DNA of 18,425 bases from Myxococcales bacterium (GTDB lineage: Bacteria; Myxococcota; Myxococcia; Myxococcales; Anaeromyxobacteraceae): the NCBI GenBank assembly GCA_021779335.1, contig JAJYAW010000012.1:1-18425 (forward strand), in the 5' to 3' direction. The first letter of the stretch is position 1; each line of letters begins with the position of its first letter. Below, in pieces: positions 13,434-18,425 of this stretch. A program made the position numbers and the translations under genes. The notes under the pieces are model-generated. The model did no database searches and was not told the origin of the DNA. It saw only the letters and a list, made by a program, of their open reading frames with translations.

Positions 13434-16322
13434 CTAGAGGATGGCCTTGAGCGCCTCGGCGGTGGCGGTGCGGCGCTGCCGCTCCACCTCCTTGGGATCC
13501 ACGTCGACGTGCTTCTCGTCGGGGGTGATCTTGAAGAGCGGCTGGCCCTTCTGAACGATGGTCCCCTCGCCGCCCTGGATGATGATCTTGTCCAGCGTGC
13601 CCGAGAAGGGGGCCCGGACCGTGTTGAACATCTTCATCACCTCGATGATGTAGAGGGGCTGCCCCTTGTCGAAGTGCATGCCCTCGCTGACGAAGCGCGG
13701 CCGGCCCGGTGCCTCCTGCCCGTAGTACATGCCGCCCGAGACGGCCACGATCTCGTCCGCCTTGGTGGCCGGCGGCGGGACCAGCACCTTGCGCATGCGG
13801 ACCTGAAGGTCCGGGTCGTTGAGGTGCACCGGGATGGTGACGTCGAGGTTCTCCTCCACCTTGAAGTCGAAGAACCGCACCTTCTCGGCGATCATGAAGA
13901 GCAGGCCGAGCAGCTCGTTGCCGGCCGAGAAGCCGCGGTGGGCGGCGCGGATGCGCTCCCAGGTGGGCGCGTCGTAGCCGCCCTGCGGCGCCTCGGCCTC
14001 CAGGATCCGGTCGAGCTTGAAGAACTCCTCCTTCTCCAGGCCGAAGGTGACGCGGAGCGCCTGGTAGAAGCGGATGGCCCGCTGCAGCAGCTCGTCGTCG
14101 TGGCCCCAGATCACCTCGGCGGCGGGCGCCTTCGGGTCGTAGGCCATGTTGAGGTACTGGTAGGTGTCGTTGAGGACGCCGAGCGGGTTGCGCAGCCAGA
14201 CCAGGCGGCCCTTCTCGAGCCGGTAGTGCTTCCGGTTGAGGCTGAGCCAGCCGGCGAAGAGGTGCGGATCCTCCAGCAGCCGGTCCATGGGGCGGGTCAG
14301 CAGCGTGCCCTTGCGGTCCAGCACGTCCGACATGGCCTTGGCGACCGCCGGATCGTCGGGCGCCTCGGCGGCCATGCGCCGGGCGTAGGCCCGCTTCATC
14401 TCCAGGAAGGCGTGGACCGTGTCGAGCTTGCTGGCCTCCTCCTTGAGCTGGCCCACCAGCGTCAGGTAGGGGACGACGAAGCGGGTGGTCGGCTTGGCCA
14501 TGACGTTCTGGCCGATGAACCAGTTGACCAGGCCGTAGTGGAACTCCAGGTTGGTGGCCACGTTCTGGCCGCGCAGGCTGGTGGTGCCCAGCACCCGGGA
14601 GAGGTGGAGGTAGCTCGCCAGGCGGTCCTCGCCCTTGGTGAGCAGCAGCGCGATGTTGGAGTCGTAGGCGCCCGCCACCCGGTAGCGCATGAACATCCCG
14701 GTGTCCGGGTTGACCAGGCTGATGCCCTGGTCGTCGCGGATCTCGCCCTCGATGGGCTTGGACCAGAAGCGGATGACCCCGCCGGCGTGCGGCGAGAGCG
14801 AGGCGTCGGTGGCGTTGAGGCGGGCCTCGGCCGAGGCGCCGAAGCGGGGGACGCGCTCCGGCTTGGGCAGCCGCTTCTTGTGCCGGGCCAGCAGCGCCAT
14901 GGCCTCGACGAGCGACTCGACCACGAAGGCGTCCCGCGGGTCCGCCGGGTTGGTGAACTTGAGGCCGTAGCAGAGCTCCGAGACGCGGTGCTCCACCTGG
15001 ATGCGGGTGTTCACCTCCATGAAGTAGTAGCGGTCGCGGTCGACGATGCACTCGAAGGTGGAGGCCGAGTCGAGCCCCACCGCCACGCCGAAGCGGGCCG
15101 CGTCGTCCTCCATGCGCCTCAGGATCTGCAGGTCGACCGCCAGGCTGCTGGCCTCCGCGGCGTTCCCGGCCCGCTCGGCCCGGGCGATGGCGGCGGCCAG
15201 CCCCTCCTGCGTCACCGAGATCTCGAGGAGCTTCTGCTCGTGCATCTGCAGCGAGCAGTCGCGGCCCCCCAGGGTGACGCACCACTCGCCGTTGCCGAGC
15301 AGCTGGATCTCGTTGTGCCGCGTCTGCTCGATGTTGAGCTCGATGAGGACGTTCTTGTTGTCGCCCACGCCGGTGGCCTTGACCTCGTTGAGCACCTCGC
15401 GGGTCAGGGCCGGCGCCTCGGCCGCCGCGGCCTCGATGGCCTTGGCGTCGGCGCCCCGCAGCGTCAGCAGCGAGCCCCCCAGGATGCGCTGGCCCTTGCC
15501 GCCGCCGCCGCCGATGGCCTTGAGGCGCACCCGGCTCTGCGGGTGGCCCCGGAACATCTCGGCCACCTCCTTCTGCACCTGCAGGCCGAGCTCGTCGATG
15601 GTGTAGAGGTCGATCCCCTTGGCGTAGGAGGCCATCAGGACGGCGTCGGCCAGGTCCTCCAGGCTGCGCTGCTCGTCGGCCAGCACCTTGGCGTCCACCG
15701 CCAGGCCGTTGGCCTTGACGAGCGCCCGCAGCGCCTCGCGCGTGCCGTGCTTGGCCACCAGCGTCTTGGCGGTGACGTTGTTGACGCCCGGCGTGACCGA
15801 GACCTTCACCTCCAGGGCGGTGCGCTTCGCCTCGTCCTTCTTGCCGGCGCGGGCCTGGGTCACCGAGTTGGGGCCGATGAACTTGAGCCCGGCCCGCTCG
15901 ATGGTGGCCACGAACTCCTCGTCCTCGGCCATGAAGCCGTACCCGGCGAAGACCGAGTCGTACCCGTTGTCATGGGCGATCTGGACGATCTGGTTCATGC
16001 GCTCGACGCGCTCCTCCTTGGAGGCGCCGCTGTAGTCGGGCACGCGGTGCACCCGGCGGGTGTCGTTGAGCTGCCGGAGCTCCGGCGCCAGCGCGTTGGG
16101 GTAGACGATGGAGTCCTTCTCGGAGAGCAGGATCCCGTAGTGGGTGATCCCCATCTCGGTGAAGACGTCCATGGCCTCCTTGCGGATGGGACCGCGGCAG
16201 ACGATGAGGGGCCTGAGATCCGTGCAGGCGAAGGAGCGGACCCACTCCGAGGCCGCCTCGCCGAGGCGGCGGTCGCGGTGGATGAGCGGGTTGTGGCGGT
16301 ACAGGTCGGTCGGCTGGGCCAT
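13434..16322 (-). CDS. Fused biotin carboxylase / biotin carboxyl carrier protein (acyl-CoA carboxylase alpha-type subunit)
   Basis: 962 residues. It would use ATP and bicarbonate to carboxylate its own biotin for transfer by the partner carboxyltransferase. An N-terminal biotin carboxylase domain (about 35-155) leads into ATP-grasp with GGGGGKG (271-277), HNEIQLLGNGEW, LGGRDCSLQMHEQKLLE and catalytic EVNTRIQVEH (436-445). The C-terminal domain is a biotinyl module whose acceptor is K897 in EVMKM; most biotin proteins have AMKM or VMKM. Two features are unusual: about 60 extra residues (206-264) just before the glycine-rich loop, and a long middle region (about 570-820) that I do not recognise. 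Standard PccA/AccC-BCCP fusions are about 600-670 residues. It has no pyruvate-carboxylase aldolase-like domain. It lies 49 bases after the carboxyltransferase gene with GAGAGAGA before the ATG. Confidence 0.82.
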   Translation of the reverse strand: MAQPTDLYRHNPLIHRDRRLGEAASEWVRSFACTDLRPLIVCRGPIRKEAMDVFTEMGITHYGILLSEKDSIVYPNALAPELRQLNDTRRVHRVPDYSGASKEERVERMNQIVQIAHDNGYDSVFAGYGFMAEDEEFVATIERAGLKFIGPNSVTQARAGKKDEAKRTALEVKVSVTPGVNNVTAKTLVAKHGTREALRALVKANGLAVDAKVLADEQRSLEDLADAVLMASYAKGIDLYTIDELGLQVQKEVAEMFRGHPQSRVRLKAIGGGGGKGQRILGGSLLTLRGADAKAIEAAAAEAPALTREVLNEVKATGVGDNKNVLIELNIEQTRHNEIQLLGNGEWCVTLGGRDCSLQMHEQKLLEISVTQEGLAAAIARAERAGNAAEASSLAVDLQILRRMEDDAARFGVAVGLDSASTFECIVDRDRYYFMEVNTRIQVEHRVSELCYGLKFTNPADPRDAFVVESLVEAMALLARHKKRLPKPERVPRFGASAEARLNATDASLSPHAGGVIRFWSKPIEGEIRDDQGISLVNPDTGMFMRYRVAGAYDSNIALLLTKGEDRLASYLHLSRVLGTTSLRGQNVATNLEFHYGLVNWFIGQNVMAKPTTRFVVPYLTLVGQLKEEASKLDTVHAFLEMKRAYARRMAAEAPDDPAVAKAMSDVLDRKGTLLTRPMDRLLEDPHLFAGWLSLNRKHYRLEKGRLVWLRNPLGVLNDTYQYLNMAYDPKAPAAEVIWGHDDELLQRAIRFYQALRVTFGLEKEEFFKLDRILEAEAPQGGYDAPTWERIRAAHRGFSAGNELLGLLFMIAEKVRFFDFKVEENLDVTIPVHLNDPDLQVRMRKVLVPPPATKADEIVAVSGGMYYGQEAPGRPRFVSEGMHFDKGQPLYIIEVMKMFNTVRAPFSGTLDKIIIQGGEGTIVQKGQPLFKITPDEKHVDVDPKEVERQRRTATAEALKAIL

Positions 16323-16371
16323 CGGTCTCTCTCTCGGACGCTGGATTCCGTGCGGGGTGGCTGGCCTGGAC

Positions 16372-18111
16372 TCAGTGGAACTCGCGCTGCGGGCCGGTCA
16401 TGGGCGACGGCTTGTAGTGCCGCATCAGCAGGTTCATGTTCTCGCCCAGCGCCTTGCGCAGGTCGGTGGGCATGACGATCGACGAGATGGAGCCGAGCGC
16501 GAGCCCCTCCTTGGGGTTCATGAGCTCCCGCTCGTAGCGCTGGTTCAGCAGCGCCTCCTGCGCCTTGCCCCAGTCGGCCGCCTCCTTCTCCGCGTCCTTC
16601 TTGGCGGCCGCGCCGTCCATGCCGGCGGCGGTGCGGGTGGCCAGCCCCTTCTTCACCGTCTCGGCCACCGCCGCGCGGATCTTGCGGACCTCGTCCTTGT
16701 AGACGAACTCCTTGCCGGCCGGCCCCATGACCGCCAGCCGCGTGGTGGGGAGGGCCAGCACCAGGTCGGCGCCGGTCGGGTAGTTGTTGTACGAGGCGTA
16801 GGCGCCGCCGAAGGCGTTGCGCAGGATGAGCAGGATGCGCGGCGTGCGCACGTCGACGATGGCGTCGAGCATGGAGCGGCCGGCCTGCACGATGCCGCGC
16901 GCCTCCTGCTCGCGGCCCGGCAGGAAGCCGGTGGTGTCCTCCATGAAGATGATGGGGATGTTGTAGATGTTGCAGAAGCGGACGAACCTGGCGATCTTGA
17001 GCGCCGTGTCCACGTCGATCTGCCCGGACCCGACGGCGCTGTTGTTGGCCACGAAGCCGACCACGTGGCCGCCCAGGCGGCCGAAGGCGGTGACGGCCTC
17101 GCGGGCGCGGTCCGGCTGCAGCTCGAAGTAGTCGCCGTAGTCGCACACCTGCTGGATGATGATCGACACGTCGAACGGGGTGTTGAACCCGCTCGAGGAG
17201 TTGAAGGCCTTCTTGAGCAGCGTGTTGATCTCCCAGGTCTTGCGGTCGAGCGGATCGCTGGTGGGCTGGAAGGGGGCGGCCACCCCGCTGTTGTCGGGGA
17301 TGTAGGAGAGGACGCGGACGGCCTGCCGCAGCGCCGCCAGCTCGTCCTGCACGGTCAGGTCGGCCACGCCGGAGGCCCCGTGCACCTTCGGGCCGCCCAG
17401 GTCCTCCGGGCTGATGTCCTCGCCGAGCACCGACTTCACCACCCCCGGGCCGGTCAGGCCGAAGAAGGTGTCGCTGGGCTGGATGACGAAGCTGCCCTGG
17501 CGCGGCAGGTAGGACCCGCCGCCGGCGTTGAAGCCGAACATGCACATGATGGAGGGGACCACGCCGCTGATCTTGCGCAGCGCGGTGAAGGCCTCGGCGT
17601 AGCCGTCCAGGCCGCCCACGCCGGCCGGCACGTAGGCGCCGGCCGAGTCGTTCATGCCGATGAGCGGCATGCCCTTCTCGCCCGCCATGCGGAAGAGGCG
17701 CGCCAGCTTGCTGCCGTTGGTGGCGTCCATCGAGCCGGCGCGCACCGTGAAGTCGTGGCCGTAGACGGCCACGTCGCGGCCGTTGATGTTGAGCACCGCG
17801 GTGACCAGCGAGGCGCCGTCGAGGTTCTTGCCCCAGTTCTGGAAGAGCACGTTCGGCTCGTGCGGCGAGAGCACCTTGAGCCGCTCCCAGACCGTCATGC
17901 GCTTCTTGAGGTGCTGCTTCTCGATCTGGTCGATGGGCACCGAGCGGACGGGGCGCTGGATGAGGTCGTACCCCTCCTTCATCGCCTCCTCGTACGGACC
18001 GGTGGCGCGGGAGATCTCGCCGGGGATGTTGAACTCGACCTTCTCGGGCGGATCGAGCGGGTTCGTCAGGTTCGGTCTGATGGCCTTGGGGGACGCGCTG
18101 CTCGACGACAT
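16372..18111 (-). CDS. Acyl-CoA carboxylase carboxyltransferase subunit (beta-type, AccD/PccB-like)
   Basis: 579 residues. It would transfer the carboxyl group from biotin to an acyl-CoA. Two crotonase-like halves are visible. The N half has INGRDVAVYGHDFTVRAGSMD (109-129), PLIGMNDSAGAYVPAG and MFGFNAGGGSYLPRQ, with GPGVVKSVLGEDISPEDLGG. The C half has GGHVVGFVANNSAVGSG, IPIIFMEDTTGFLPGREQE, NAFGGAYASYNNYPTGADL and AVMGPAGKEFVYK. The glycine pairs form the oxyanion holes. Length is above typical PccB (about 510-540), the excess being a 60-90 residue N-terminus and an Ala/Lys/Glu-rich helix near 490-520. Glutaconyl-CoA decarboxylase alpha is similar in size, but the adjacent biotin carboxylase argues for an ATP-dependent carboxylase. 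The frame is open to 18210; ATG 18111 is chosen because GAGGAA lies about 8 bases upstream. Substrate (acetyl-, propionyl- or other acyl-CoA) is undetermined. Confidence 0.85.
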   Translation of the reverse strand: MSSSSASPKAIRPNLTNPLDPPEKVEFNIPGEISRATGPYEEAMKEGYDLIQRPVRSVPIDQIEKQHLKKRMTVWERLKVLSPHEPNVLFQNWGKNLDGASLVTAVLNINGRDVAVYGHDFTVRAGSMDATNGSKLARLFRMAGEKGMPLIGMNDSAGAYVPAGVGGLDGYAEAFTALRKISGVVPSIMCMFGFNAGGGSYLPRQGSFVIQPSDTFFGLTGPGVVKSVLGEDISPEDLGGPKVHGASGVADLTVQDELAALRQAVRVLSYIPDNSGVAAPFQPTSDPLDRKTWEINTLLKKAFNSSSGFNTPFDVSIIIQQVCDYGDYFELQPDRAREAVTAFGRLGGHVVGFVANNSAVGSGQIDVDTALKIARFVRFCNIYNIPIIFMEDTTGFLPGREQEARGIVQAGRSMLDAIVDVRTPRILLILRNAFGGAYASYNNYPTGADLVLALPTTRLAVMGPAGKEFVYKDEVRKIRAAVAETVKKGLATRTAAGMDGAAAKKDAEKEAADWGKAQEALLNQRYERELMNPKEGLALGSISSIVMPTDLRKALGENMNLLMRHYKPSPMTGPQREFH

Positions 18112-18425
18112 AGGCTCGTTCCTCGCTGAGACGGCTGGGTCCGTGTTCGAAGCGTGCCGCGTGCGCCTGCCTGCCGATCGGCGCGCCGGGAAGTCGAGCG
18201 GATAGGTCAATTAACCCGCGCGCTTGCACCTGCGTCGCCTGAGTCCGAAAGGGACGTGCATCCTGACAAGGCGAGGGGTCCGAGGCAAGGCTTTCGGCCC
18301 GGCCGCGCGTCGATCCTGGCCCGGCCCGCCGGCCGTTTCGTGCCGCAGCGCGGCAAGGGCTGGGCGCGGGGACCACCGGCGCCCCCCCAGCGCCGGAGCG
18401 GCCGGCGGCTCGCGGCCGCGCGCGA
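18112..18425. other. Non-coding upstream region of the carboxylase operon, to the window edge
   Basis: No convincing coding frame is seen. It should hold the promoter for the minus-strand carboxylase genes. The only AT-rich spot is 18201-18216 (GATAGGTCAATTAACC), described separately. The end (18290-18425) is extremely GC-rich, with short runs such as CCCCCCC, and shows nothing I can name. Confidence 0.5.
18205..18216. promoter_or_regulatory. Near-palindrome GGTCAATTAACC upstream of the carboxyltransferase gene
   Basis: This 12-base near-palindrome (GGTnAATTnACC) lies about 95 bases before the ATG in very GC-rich DNA. On the minus strand it reads GGTTAATTGACC. It could be a regulator half-site pair, as acyl-CoA metabolism operons are often repressor-controlled, or contain a -10-like TTAATT. 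No good -35 is placed correctly. Confidence 0.25.

Noticed and set aside
13434..16322. Pyruvate carboxylase
   Set aside because: The ATP-grasp and biotin domains fit, but there is no carboxyltransferase (HMGL-like) domain and a separate carboxyltransferase gene sits immediately upstream.
13419..16475. A 1018-codon plus-strand frame opposite the biotin carboxylase gene
   Set aside because: Low-complexity His/Asp/Val/Leu-rich antisense shadow; the minus strand has unmistakable catalytic motifs.

Overview
The window is very GC-rich bacterial DNA with strong G/C bias at third codon positions. The mix of genes (a HoxEFUYH hydrogenase, Cys-rich and Kelch-type lipoproteins, a two-subunit biotin-dependent carboxylase, a one-piece tmRNA) fits a soil or sediment Myxococcota. 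Anaeromyxobacter or a relative is my first guess. This is inferred from style and gene content, not from a database match.

Layout. (1) 1-294: the 3' end of a probable family-39 glycosyltransferase. (2) 376-5730: a compact six-gene plus-strand operon, hoxE-hoxF-hoxU-hoxY-hoxH-hoxW. It encodes a group 3d NAD-linked [NiFe] hydrogenase and its C-terminal processing protease. Most genes overlap or lie a few bases apart. (3) 5793-6191: promoter and gene for tmRNA (ssrA), with a predicted tag ANEPMALAA. (4) 6174-9191: a roughly 3 kb islet bounded by perfect 20-bp direct repeats of the tmRNA 3' end, a typical integration scar. It carries a YidB/DUF937-like gene and a YeaQ/YmgE-type membrane-protein gene, a livG fragment, a lipoprotein with seven four-Cys repeats, and a truncated PIN-domain gene. 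No integrase is visible. A perfect 14-bp hairpin immediately beyond the right repeat looks like the original ssrA terminator, now displaced. (5) 9338-11052: two adjacent lipoprotein genes, one small and Cys-rich, one with an Ig-like domain and seven Kelch-type repeats. (6) 11293-11577: a small unknown gene. (7) 11639-13277, minus strand: a thymidylate-kinase-like gene with a damaged P-loop, then a GMP reductase gene. (8) 13434-18111, minus strand: a carboxyltransferase gene followed by a fused biotin carboxylase/biotin carrier gene, likely the two subunits of one acyl-CoA carboxylase.

How it works together. HoxYH would oxidise or evolve H2 while HoxEFU exchanges electrons with NAD(H). HoxW trims the HoxH precursor after Ni insertion. 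The Hyp maturation genes are not in the window. The carboxylase pair would carboxylate a short acyl-CoA, but the substrate cannot be read from sequence. The best leads are the ssrA-integrated islet with its displaced terminator, the seven-repeat Cys lipoprotein, the P-loop-deficient kinase homologue, and the atypical biotin carboxylase with an extra segment before its glycine-rich loop.
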